Positions 15,350-23,619 of a stretch of DNA of 64,000 nucleotides are shown in pieces. The notes below the pieces were generated by a model. The model was not told the origin of the DNA. It was given only the letters and a program-made list of their open reading frames with translations, and searched no databases. Made by a program: the position numbers and the translations under genes. Within the stretch, counting starts at the first letter, position 1; every line of letters starts with the position of its first letter. The stretch is from positions 1-64,000 of the forward strand of contig NZ_JALNUR010000008.1 in NCBI RefSeq assembly GCF_026540895.1. The letters are read 5' to 3'. The DNA comes from Sphingomonas sp. GM_Shp_1 (GTDB lineage Bacteria > Pseudomonadota > Alphaproteobacteria > Sphingomonadales > Sphingomonadaceae).

Positions 15350-16657
15350 TTAGGCTGCGAACCTCTGATCTGCCGCGGGTTGTTCCCGCGCGGCGCGTCC
15401 GACAAGCACCACGGCCATCGCACTGGCAATCGTGAGGCCGGCAAGAGGAAGAAGCGCCAGGACATAACTGTTGGTCGCGTCATGGATCAGCCCGTAGACG
15501 TTGACCATCAGTCCACCCCCGATGAGGTTGGACGTCGCGTTGATCGCGGCGATGCCGGCGGCGGCCGTGCTGGCCGACAGCCAGCTCGATGCCATGCTCC
15601 AGAACGGTCCCTTGAAACAATAGGCCCCGGCAAGCACCAGGGTGAGCAGCAGGACGGTCGGCCCCAGTCCCGTCAGGGCGAAGGTGCCCACGGCCCCCGC
15701 GGCGATGAGGAGCAGCGGCAGCGCGGTATGCCAGCGGCGCTCCCCGGTGGCGTCCGAATGGCGGCCCCACAGCACCATCGCGACAGCCGCGACGCCATAG
15801 GGAACCGAGTTGACGAAGCCCGTCTGAAGGTCGGTCAGTCCGAAGGACTTCAACAGTTGCGGCTGCCAGACGCCGAGCACGCTGCCCGCCGCCGACGCGC
15901 CCGAGCAGGCGATTACCATGGCCCAGAAAGCCGGGGTCCGCACCAGCCGCCATGCCGATCCATCGACGAGCGGCTTCGAGCCGGATACGGGCGCCAGCTC
16001 CCGCATGAGCCACGCACGCTCGTCCTCCTCGAGCCACAGGGCATCGGCCGGCCGGTCGGTCAGCACCTTGAGGCAGGCCAGCCCGAGCAGGATGGTGGGA
16101 ATGCCCTCGCAGATAAACAGCCATTGCCAACCCCGCAGGCCGCCGAGCCCATCCATCGCGAGCAGCAGTCCCGACAGGGGCGAACCGACGAAGCTCGACA
16201 CCGGAATGGCGATCGCGAAGAGCGCCAGCATGCGACCACGATAACGGGGCGGCATCCAATAGGTCAGGTACAGAATGACCCCGGGGAAGAAACCCGCCTC
16301 CGCCGCGCCGAGCAGGAATCGCATGACATAGAAGGACTCGGCATTCCACACGAACGCCATGCCCGTTGATACCAGCCCCCAGGTTACCATGATGCGCGCG
16401 ATCCAGTAGCGGGCGCCGACCTTCTGGAGCATGAGGTTGCTCGGCACCTCCATCAGGAAATAGGCGACGAAGAACAGGCTGGCGCCGAAGCCGAAGACTC
16501 GGGCCGACAGCCCCAGATCGGCATTCATCTGCAACGAGGCCATGCCGACATTCGCCCGGTCGATAAAGGCGAGAAGATAGCACAGCATCAGGAATGGCAG
16601 CAGGCGCCAGGTGACCTTGCGCATCGTCCGCGCCTCGAGCGTCGTGTCGGCGTCCAT
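15350..16657 (-). CDS. MFS transporter, anion:cation symporter (ACS) family
   Basis: The roughly 435-residue inner-membrane permease has twelve hydrophobic segments. The ACS-family pattern is clear: FIDRANVGMASLQMNADLGL in helix 1, FFVAYFLMEVPSNLML in helix 2, then FLLGAAEAGFFPGVILYLTYWMPPRYRGRM. Members carry small organic acids such as phthalate, tartrate, galactonate or hexuronates. The start at 16657 is preceded by AGGAGAG; the longer frame to 16696 lacks a site. It lies downstream of the 2-hydroxyacid dehydrogenase on the same strand, facing away from the TonB receptor, and probably imports the compound that the receptor brings through the outer membrane. Confidence 0.9.
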   Translation of the reverse strand: MDADTTLEARTMRKVTWRLLPFLMLCYLLAFIDRANVGMASLQMNADLGLSARVFGFGASLFFVAYFLMEVPSNLMLQKVGARYWIARIMVTWGLVSTGMAFVWNAESFYVMRFLLGAAEAGFFPGVILYLTYWMPPRYRGRMLALFAIAIPVSSFVGSPLSGLLLAMDGLGGLRGWQWLFICEGIPTILLGLACLKVLTDRPADALWLEEDERAWLMRELAPVSGSKPLVDGSAWRLVRTPAFWAMVIACSGASAAGSVLGVWQPQLLKSFGLTDLQTGFVNSVPYGVAAVAMVLWGRHSDATGERRWHTALPLLLIAAGAVGTFALTGLGPTVLLLTLVLAGAYCFKGPFWSMASSWLSASTAAAGIAAINATSNLIGGGLMVNVYGLIHDATNSYVLALLPLAGLTIASAMAVVLVGRAAREQPAADQRFAA

Positions 16658-16716
16658 TTCACTCTCCTGGAAAGCCGCGCGTTTTCGCGTCGGCACCGTT
16701 TCGGTCGGCCAAAGGG

Positions 16717-17703
16717 TCAGACGGTGGCGGGCACCGCCTTGTTGACATGGTTGCGCGGGTCAAGCACCCCGCGCTCCAGATAGTCGGCGATCTGTTCGAT
16801 GCAGCGTACGCCGACGCGGGCGCGCGCCTCATGGGTATTCGCGCCGACATGCGGGCTCACGACGACATTGTCGAGGGCGAGGAGGGGATGGTCCGCGCCA
16901 ATGGGCTCGGTGGCGAAGGTGTCGAGCCCGGCCCCGCCGAGCCGCCCGTCGCGAAGCGCCGCGACCAGCGCGGCCTCGTCGATCAGTTCGCCGCGTGCGG
17001 TATTGACCAGGATCGCGCCCGGCCGCATCCGCGCGATCGCCGCCGCGTCGATCAGCCCCCGATTCTCGTCCGTCAGCGGGCAATGCAGGCTGACGATATC
17101 GCTCGATGCCAGCAACGTATCCACGTCATCGACCCGCTCCGCGCCGTCGGGCAGCAGGTCGGGCGACAGATAGGGGTCATAGACCCTCGCCGAGACGCCG
17201 AAGGGCCGCAACAACGCCAGGAACGCGCGCCCGATCGCGCCCAGCCCGATCAGGCCGACCGCCTTGCCCGCCACCTCGGTACCGGCATAGGTCGATTTGT
17301 CCCAGTGCCCCTCGCGGATGCGCCGGTCGAGCCAGGCGGTCGATCGGGCCACGCCGAGGAGCAGCGCTAGCCCCTGTTCCGCGACCGATTGCGCATTGGC
17401 GCCGCCCGCGACCACGACCGGGATTCCGCGTTCGGACGCCGCGGCCACGTCGATGCCATCGATGCCCACGCCATGTTTGGCGATCATCCTGACGCTGTGC
17501 ATCCGTGCCATCGCCTCGCGGGGCACCCGCCCCAGTCGCACGACAAGCGCGTCGGCCGCCACCGCATTGGCGGCATCGGCCAGCTCGCCAGCGTCCGGAT
17601 AGGGTTTGCACGACGATAGCGCGATCCCACGCGTCAGGGCCGCGTCTTGCGCTGCCGGAGCTACCGCCCCGCCGATGACAAGGACGGAATATTGCATGGT
17701 CAT
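16717..17703 (-). CDS. D-2-hydroxyacid dehydrogenase family protein
   Basis: The roughly 328-residue NAD(P)-dependent oxidoreductase is of the phosphoglycerate dehydrogenase-like family. The Rossmann motif is VGLIGLGAIGRAFLALL, with the catalytic Arg in NTARGELID, the Glu in DTFATEPIG and the His in VVVSPHVGANT. Substrate-side hints such as AKHGVGIDGIDV are family-typical and do not set specificity; tartronate, glyoxylate and hydroxypyruvate reductases look alike. The start at 17703 is preceded by AGGAG. It heads a two-gene unit with the MFS permease, divergent from the TonB receptor operon. In context it should oxidise or reduce the imported hydroxy acid. Confidence 0.9.
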   Translation of the reverse strand: MTMQYSVLVIGGAVAPAAQDAALTRGIALSSCKPYPDAGELADAANAVAADALVVRLGRVPREAMARMHSVRMIAKHGVGIDGIDVAAASERGIPVVVAGGANAQSVAEQGLALLLGVARSTAWLDRRIREGHWDKSTYAGTEVAGKAVGLIGLGAIGRAFLALLRPFGVSARVYDPYLSPDLLPDGAERVDDVDTLLASSDIVSLHCPLTDENRGLIDAAAIARMRPGAILVNTARGELIDEAALVAALRDGRLGGAGLDTFATEPIGADHPLLALDNVVVSPHVGANTHEARARVGVRCIEQIADYLERGVLDPRNHVNKAVPATV

Positions 17704-17769
17704 GAAGGCTCCTCGTCCCACGAGTCTCGATGCTCGTTGATCCTCAACCTAACCCCGTCCAATTTTTTT

Positions 17770-17795
17770 GCAACGCCGTTTCGAAATGCTGTTGC
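17770..17795. promoter_or_regulatory. Symmetrical operator candidate in the divergent promoter
   Basis: GCAAC-4-TTTCGAAA-4-GTTGC is a perfectly symmetrical 26-base dyad between the divergent dehydrogenase and TonB receptor genes. The IclR-family regulator encoded three genes downstream is the obvious candidate to bind it, controlling both transcripts. Confidence 0.5.
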
Positions 17796-17863
17796 CCACT
17801 AAAGTGTTTTGTGTAGTTATGGCGCCACGATCCGAAAAACGGACGCCTTCAGGAGAGGTTTTC

Positions 17864-20770
17864 ATGCGCTTCCATGCCCGTCCGCCCGTGCCGATTCGCG
17901 CCCTGTTGCTTGCGAGTGCCGCGTCGACGTTGATGATCGCCACGTCCGCGCAGGGCCAGGCGGTTCCCGTGGTCCCTGCGGCCCCCGCCGCCGCCGTTAC
18001 CACCGACGCGCAGGCGACCCCGCAGACCGTACCGGAGGCCATCCAGACCCAGGAAGGGCAGGCAGCCGAGGTTGCACCCGACGACACCGCCTCGCCCCAG
18101 GCGGAACAAGACATCATCGTGACCGGGTCGCGGATCGGCCGCAGTGGTTTCACCACCCCCACGCCGGTGACGGTCCTGAATGCCGATCAGCTGGTAAAGG
18201 CATCGCCCTCGACCATCGCGGACTCGCTGCGGACCATTCCCGCCCTGACCGCGACCAGCGGCCCGCAGCGCGCAAGCGGCACCCAGGGTGGTGGCCAGGC
18301 TTTCCTCAACCTCCGCAATCTCGGCGCGGCGCGTACGCTGACGTTGCTCGACGGGCGGCGCTTCGTGGCGGCCAGCCAGTTCGGCACCGTCGACGTCAAC
18401 CTGCTGCCGTCCGGCCTGATCCAGCGCGTCGACATCGTCACCGGTGGCGCATCCGCCGCCTATGGGTCCGACGCGGTGGCGGGCGTCGTCAACTTCGTGC
18501 TCGATACGAAGTTCGAAGGCCTGAAGGGCGAGGTCAACAAGGGCATCTCGACCGAAGGCGACAATGCGGAGACGCGGGCGGTCCTGACCGGCGGGATCAG
18601 CCTCCTGGGCGATCGGCTGCACCTGATCGGTAGCGCGGAATATTACAAGAATGACGGCATCCTGGAGGGCGCACGCGGCTGGGCCCGGCGGGGTTCGAAC
18701 CTGATCAACGGCCCGACCGGCGGACCGACCCTGGTCTCGGCGCAGGACGTGCGGGTGATCGGCACCTATGGCGGCCTCCTGACCGGCGGCAGCGGCGGCA
18801 CCGCCGCGCAGAACGCGCTGTTCCGCGGGCTTCAATTCGGTCCGGGCGGCACCGTCTCCCCCTACAGCTTCGGCTCCTATCTCACCGCGACGCAGCAGAT
18901 CGGCGGCGACGGCGTCAATTCCGAGCTGTTCCAGGAGATCAACCGGCCGCTGGAACGCGCGGCCTTTTTCGGCCGGGCCGAATATGACCTGACGGAGCAT
19001 TTCTCGGTCTTCGGGGAGGCTTCCTACGGCACGACCAGCACCCGCTATTCGACGTCGGTCAACCGCCACCAGGTCACCAACCCGATCACCATCCGGCGCG
19101 ACAACGCGTTCCTGCCGGCGCAGGTGCGCGCGCTCTTCGCCGCAAACCCGTCGGTCACGAGCGCGTCGATGCTGCGCTACTCGGTCGAAGGCGGGTTCAC
19201 CGACGTCGCCATCAAGACCGACACCGACCGCTATGTCGGCGGCTTCAAGGGCGAGATCGGCGGGCTGAAGATCAACGGCTATTACCAGCATGGCCGGACC
19301 AAGCAGCGCACCGACGTGCTCAACAACGAGATCACGGCCAATTTCACCCGCGCGGTCGATGCGGTGGTCAATCCGGCGACGGGACAGATCGTCTGCCGGT
19401 CGACGCTGACCGATCCCAATAACGGCTGCTCGCCCTTCAACGTGTTCGGCGTGGGTTCACCCTCCGCCGCCGCGCTGGCCTATACGCGCGGCACCAGTCG
19501 CACCAACTCGACCTTCAAGGAGGACGTGGCCGCGATCAACCTCTCGGGCACCGCCTTCGAAGGCTGGGCGGGACCGATCTCGTTCGCGACCGGGTTCGAA
19601 TATCGCAAGGAGCAGGCCGAGCTGACGGTCGATGCCCTGTCGCGGGCCGGCGCGTTCCTGTTCGCCAATCCGCAGCCATGGTCGGGCCAGTATGACGTCA
19701 AGGAAGGCTATGTCGAGACCGTCATCCCGCTGCTTCGCGAGGTCACCCTGTTCCGCAATCTCGAATTCAACGGCGCGGTGCGGTACACCGACTATTCGAC
19801 CAGCGGCGGCGTGACGACCTGGAAGGCGGGGCTGAGCTGGACCCCGGTCGAGTCGCTGCGCCTGCGCGGCACGCGCTCGCGCGACATCCGCGCGCCCAAC
19901 CTGTCGGAGCTGTTCACCAGCGGGCGCACCAACACGGTGACGGTCACCGATCCGTTCCGCAACAATGTCCGGCTGTCCGGCATTTTCGTCACCAACAGCG
20001 GCAACACCACGCTGCAACCGGAAAAGGCGGACACGCTGACGCTAGGGGCGGTGTACACGCCGAGCTTCGTGTCGGGGCTGAGCCTGTCGGTCGATTATTA
20101 CGACATCAAGATCAAGGATGCGATCGGCACGCTGACCGGGCAGCAGACGCTCGATCAGGCATTCGCCGGCAACGCGATCGCACAGTCGCTGATCCAGCGC
20201 GACGCGGCGGGCAATCTGACGGGCCTGCTGGCCTATCCGATCAACCTGTCCGAACTGCAGACCAACGGCGTCGACGTGGAAGCCAGCTACCGCGTGCCGC
20301 TGGCCACCATGTTCGAGACCGATGCCACGCTGTCGCTGCGCACCGTCGTGTCCTATGTCGGCAAGCTGGCGACGACGACGCCCGGCTCCCCCTCGATCGA
20401 CCGGGCGGGCGAGGTCGGCATCAGCGCCAACCCGCACTGGCGCTTCAACGCCCAGGCCGATTTCACCAAGGGCGGCTTTAATTTCTTCAACCAGGTCCGC
20501 TTCATCGGTGGCGGCCGCTATGACAATACGCGCGGCCCCACCGCCGTCGATATCCAGACGATCAAGGCGCAGGCCTATTGGGACAGCCAGATCGGCTATC
20601 GGTTCGACGATTTCGGCAAGGGTGCCGAGCTGTTCCTGAACGTGTCCAACGTGCTGAACCAGGCGCCGCCCTTCGCGCCCGGCGACGGCTCGATCCCGGT
20701 CGCCACGAATACCGCGCTCTACGACACCTTCGGCCGACTGTTCCGCGTCGGCTTCCGCTTCTCCTTCTAA
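17864..20770 (+). CDS. TonB-dependent outer-membrane receptor
   Basis: The 968-residue receptor has a signal peptide (PIRALLLASAASTLMIATSA), a Pro/Ala/Gln spacer, a TonB-box-like DIIVTGSRIG, a plug domain (PVTVLNADQLVKASPSTIA, LLDGRRFV, RVDIVTGGASAAYGSDAVAG) and a 22-strand-type barrel ending in the aromatic GFRFSF. The plug variant with LRNLGAARTLTLLDGRR is the sphingomonad type often found with aromatic or organic-acid uptake rather than iron. The start at 17864 is preceded by AGGAGAGG; the longer frame to 17768 adds no signal peptide. RraA-like and IclR genes follow closely in the same direction. Confidence 0.93.
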   Translation: MRFHARPPVPIRALLLASAASTLMIATSAQGQAVPVVPAAPAAAVTTDAQATPQTVPEAIQTQEGQAAEVAPDDTASPQAEQDIIVTGSRIGRSGFTTPTPVTVLNADQLVKASPSTIADSLRTIPALTATSGPQRASGTQGGGQAFLNLRNLGAARTLTLLDGRRFVAASQFGTVDVNLLPSGLIQRVDIVTGGASAAYGSDAVAGVVNFVLDTKFEGLKGEVNKGISTEGDNAETRAVLTGGISLLGDRLHLIGSAEYYKNDGILEGARGWARRGSNLINGPTGGPTLVSAQDVRVIGTYGGLLTGGSGGTAAQNALFRGLQFGPGGTVSPYSFGSYLTATQQIGGDGVNSELFQEINRPLERAAFFGRAEYDLTEHFSVFGEASYGTTSTRYSTSVNRHQVTNPITIRRDNAFLPAQVRALFAANPSVTSASMLRYSVEGGFTDVAIKTDTDRYVGGFKGEIGGLKINGYYQHGRTKQRTDVLNNEITANFTRAVDAVVNPATGQIVCRSTLTDPNNGCSPFNVFGVGSPSAAALAYTRGTSRTNSTFKEDVAAINLSGTAFEGWAGPISFATGFEYRKEQAELTVDALSRAGAFLFANPQPWSGQYDVKEGYVETVIPLLREVTLFRNLEFNGAVRYTDYSTSGGVTTWKAGLSWTPVESLRLRGTRSRDIRAPNLSELFTSGRTNTVTVTDPFRNNVRLSGIFVTNSGNTTLQPEKADTLTLGAVYTPSFVSGLSLSVDYYDIKIKDAIGTLTGQQTLDQAFAGNAIAQSLIQRDAAGNLTGLLAYPINLSELQTNGVDVEASYRVPLATMFETDATLSLRTVVSYVGKLATTTPGSPSIDRAGEVGISANPHWRFNAQADFTKGGFNFFNQVRFIGGGRYDNTRGPTAVDIQTIKAQAYWDSQIGYRFDDFGKGAELFLNVSNVLNQAPPFAPGDGSIPVATNTALYDTFGRLFRVGFRFSF

Positions 20771-20787
20771 TTTTCCGGAGTTTTTCC

Positions 20788-21462
20788 ATGGCGATCGGTT
20801 TTCGCATCCTCCCCGTCGAACGGCGCATCGACGCCGAACTGGTATCGCGCTTCGCAGCGCTCCCCGTGGCCAATGTCAGCGACGCGATGAGCCGCATGGC
20901 CGCCGGTGGCGCTTCGCTGCGTCCGATGCATGCCGGCGGCGTGCTGGCCGGACCCGCCGTCACGGTGAAGGCACGGCCCGGCGACAATCTGATGTTGCAC
21001 AAGGCCTTGGACATCGCCGAGCCGGGCGACGTGGTCGTCGTCGATGCGGGCGGCGACCTGACCAACGCGTTGATCGGCGAATTGATGACCGCCCATGCCG
21101 AGAGCCGCGGCATCGCCGGGATCGTCATCTGGGGCGCGATCCGCGACGCGGCGACCATCCGCGCCAACGCCTTTCCGGTCTTCGCCGCCGGCGTCACCCA
21201 TCGCGGCCCCTATAAGGACGGCCCCGGCGAGGTGAACGTGCCGATCGCGATCGAGGGCATGGTCATCCGTCCGGGCGACCTGCTGCTCGGCGATGACGAC
21301 GGGCTGGTCTGCGTGCCGATCGCCGATGCCGAGCAGGTCCTGAAGACCGCGACCGCCAAACATGCGGCGGAGACGGCGCAGATGGAGAAGATCCGGCGTG
21401 GCGAAAATCCGCGCGCATGGGTGGATGAGACACTCAAGCGGCTGGGCTGCGAAGGCGTGTGA
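20788..21462 (+). CDS. RraA-like/4-hydroxy-4-methyl-2-oxoglutarate aldolase family protein
   Basis: The 224-residue protein belongs to the RraA/HMG-aldolase (demethylmenaquinone methyltransferase-like) fold. Visible motifs are PVANVSDAMSRMA, GPAVTVKARPGDNLMLHKAL, GDVVVVDAGGDLTNALIGELM, the metal/substrate site GIVIWGAIRDA and the late GDLLLGDDDGLVCVP. Catabolic members split 4-carboxy-4-hydroxy-2-oxoadipate or HMG to pyruvate and another keto acid; others inhibit RNase E. The catabolic neighbourhood (MFS, dehydrogenase, TonB receptor, IclR) favours an aldolase or decarboxylase role. It starts 17 bases after the receptor, with CCGGAG upstream. Confidence 0.88.
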   Translation: MAIGFRILPVERRIDAELVSRFAALPVANVSDAMSRMAAGGASLRPMHAGGVLAGPAVTVKARPGDNLMLHKALDIAEPGDVVVVDAGGDLTNALIGELMTAHAESRGIAGIVIWGAIRDAATIRANAFPVFAAGVTHRGPYKDGPGEVNVPIAIEGMVIRPGDLLLGDDDGLVCVPIADAEQVLKTATAKHAAETAQMEKIRRGENPRAWVDETLKRLGCEGV

Positions 21463-21515
21463 TGACGCGGGCGTCCTTCCGGCGCTATACGACGCCTGAG
21501 ACACGGCAGGATATC

Positions 21516-22256
21516 ATGGCGACGGTGATGAAGGACAGGCCCGCTTCCGAAGGGGTGGCGGCACTCGAACGCGGATTGACGCTGCTGACCGCCTTCCGGC
21601 AGGGCGATGGCGCGCTGGGACTGGTCGAACTGTCCGAGCGCACCGGGCTGGTGAAAAGCACGATCATGCGCCTTGCCGTCTCGCTCGAGCGCTATGGCTT
21701 GCTCGTGCGGATGCCGGATGGCCAGTATCAGCTCGGCAGCGAGGTGGTTCGCCTCAACACCATCTATCAGGAGGGCAATGACCTCGAGCGGCATATCATG
21801 CCGGTGCTCGCCAAGCTGGCGGCGTCGACCGGGGAGACGGCGACCTTCTATGTCCGGCATGGCGAGGTCAGGCTCTGCCTGTTCCGGGTCAATTCGCCCA
21901 GCAGCCTGCGCCTCGATGTCCAGCCGGGCACGCAGCGGCCGATGGATGCCTCGGCCTCCGCGCAACTGCTCGGGCTTTTCGAACAATGGCCGGAACATCG
22001 CCCGACCCTGCCGCCGATCCCGCTCTACACCGTGGGCGTCACCACGCCGCATGTCGCCTCCATGTCGGTACCGATCATCGGCCATGGCGACCGGCTGATC
22101 GGGGCCCTTAGCCTGGCGGGCCCTGATGCGCGGTTGAGCGAACAGCATGCGGCTGAACTGGCCCTGCCCCTGCTCAAGGCCGGGCTTGACCTGTGTCGAG
22201 CGCTGGGCGGCCAGGCCGACGATATCTACCGCGTGCCGATTGCCCTCGCGACTTGA
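21516..22256 (+). CDS. IclR-family transcriptional regulator
   Basis: The roughly 246-residue repressor or activator has an N-terminal winged helix (VAALERGLTLLTAFRQGDGA, LGLVELSERTGLVKSTIMRL) and a C-terminal GAF-like effector domain (LYTVGVTTPHVASMSVPIIG). The ATG at 21516 with AGGA upstream gives the usual short leader before the HTH. An upstream GTG at 21459 overlapping the RraA-like stop would add 19 residues and is possible. IclR proteins commonly control aromatic and organic-acid catabolism and sense a pathway intermediate; the dyad at 17770-17795 is a candidate site. Confidence 0.9.
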   Translation: MATVMKDRPASEGVAALERGLTLLTAFRQGDGALGLVELSERTGLVKSTIMRLAVSLERYGLLVRMPDGQYQLGSEVVRLNTIYQEGNDLERHIMPVLAKLAASTGETATFYVRHGEVRLCLFRVNSPSSLRLDVQPGTQRPMDASASAQLLGLFEQWPEHRPTLPPIPLYTVGVTTPHVASMSVPIIGHGDRLIGALSLAGPDARLSEQHAAELALPLLKAGLDLCRALGGQADDIYRVPIALAT

Positions 22257-22669
22257 TGTCGTCATTTGTTTGGGCCCCGCTCCCCGGCCCGGCGAAGCCA
22301 AGAGTCGACATCCGGCATCTGCACGACCGGCAGCGCAGAACGGCAGTGATTGAGCTTGCTGAATACTGGCTGCGTTCGGGAGGCTGGTCGCGGAGAAAGT
22401 GGATTTGTTCAGTCGGCAAGCCGGGTACTAACGGCTGACGGTTAGCAAGTCGGCGTTTTGCCGACCGCTCGCCTTGATAGGGACGATCGGCATCTACTGT
22501 CGGATCGGCATTCAAAGGGGGCGGGACGAACGGCCGGCTTCGGTAGGAACTGACGTTCCAAATCCGACGAAGAACGACGTATGTTGGTCGGCAGATACAT
22601 CAGCGCATCCCCGCATGTCCTGCCCTGATGCGTTTTTCAGACGGTCAAGCTGGCCGTTGGAGAATAGCC
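22257..22669. other. Intergenic region, no gene seen
   Basis: Over 400 bases between IclR and the integrase pseudogene hold only short shadow frames. Scattered GGTCGGCA/GCCGACC-like and ACTGACGTTCCAA motifs resemble parts of the dispersed intergenic repeat, but I cannot delimit a full copy. Confidence 0.35.
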
Positions 22670-23301
22670 ATGGAGATGCTTTCAACCGAACCCACCGCCA
22701 CCAAGCGCCCGGTCTGGAATGCGGGAAGAACCGTTGGCGCGAAGCGCGCTTTGAAGCCCAAGCAAATTTGGGAAATCCGATTCTACCTCAATCAGCAACG
22801 TCGCGTGCGAGATCGGGCGCTGTTCGATCTGGCGATCGACAGCAAGCTGCGGGGTTGCGACCTGGTGCGAATGAAGATCGGCGACCTTGTCAGCGGCGGG
22901 CAAATCCGAACGCGAGCGATTGTCATGCAGCAGAAAACAGGCCGACCGGTTCAGTTCGAGCTGCTTCCAGATGCTCGCGCCAGCTTGCTCGCTTGGTTCG
23001 AGCGGCGGGGCGGCACGGTGGACGACTATGTGTTCCCTAGTCGGGTCGATCATGATCGGCATCTCAGCACTCGCCAGTACGCCCGGCTTGTCGATGAATG
23101 GGTGACAGGGGTCGGTCTCATACGAAGCGAATATGGGACGCACACGCTCCGCCGTACGAAGGCATCGATCATCTCAGGGCAACCGGTAACCTTCGCGCCG
23201 TCCAGATCCTGCTTGGTCACAGCAAGATCGAGAACACCGTGCGCTACCTTGGGATCGACGTGGAAGACGCGCTTGCCCTTGCCGAGAACACCGAGATTTG
23301 A
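22670..23301 (+). pseudogene. Small tyrosine integrase, frameshifted
   Basis: ATG at 22670 gives a compact tyrosine recombinase of about 210 residues: LFDLAIDSKLRGCDLVRMKI (catalytic Arg), then YGTHTLRRTKASII (H-x-x-R box). Directly after ASII the frame breaks, and the remainder ATGNLRAVQILLGHSKIENT, VRYLGIDVEDAL (GH and catalytic Tyr) continues in the frame of 23098-23301. Relatives read ASIIYKATGN; here the codons look to have lost one base near 23176. As it stands the catalytic Tyr is out of frame. These short integrases occur in multiple copies in sphingomonads. Confidence 0.8.
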
Positions 23302-23334
23302 TCTGTCGGCTCCTCGCCTCCGGTGAGGGGCCGA

Positions 23335-23470
23335 CGTTACGTCGGATGGGACTAAGTCGACGTTCCAAGCTGGTTCGATAAACGGCAGTTTTTGACAAGA
23401 GCCGACGCTGGCGTGCTGAGCCATTGACTGTTCGCTTCCGCTGAACATCAGCCCGCCCGCTGTCAACGGA
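23335..23470. repeat. Dispersed intergenic repeat, copy A
   Basis: This copy carries GGGACTAAGTCGACGTTCC, then GGTTCGATAAACGGCAG and TTTTTGACAAGAGCCGACG, and near its end GAACATCAGCCCGCCCGCT. It aligns along most of its length with 29275-29460 and partly with 15085-15150. It has no coding potential. Confidence 0.5.
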
Positions 23471-23619
23471 ACAACCGAAAAATGGCCACGCCAACGCTGA
23501 AAGCTGCGCCGCTAAAGCCGTCGCTCGTTCATCCGGATAGCGCTACGGCTAAGGGCGCAACCATTCGGTTGCGGAACTGCGCCCGCAGAAGAAGAAGCGT
23601 CGTTCAGCAAAATCGCCGT

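Noticed and set aside
15380..16369. Long plus-strand frames antisense to MFS and other genes (also at 19291-17849, 34564-36219, 39535-41520, 45481-46605, 47137-48285, 58106-60316, 59863-61182)
   Set aside because: High-GC third-position bias opens long antisense frames; all are opposite well-identified genes and have shadow-type composition rich in Arg, Gln and His.
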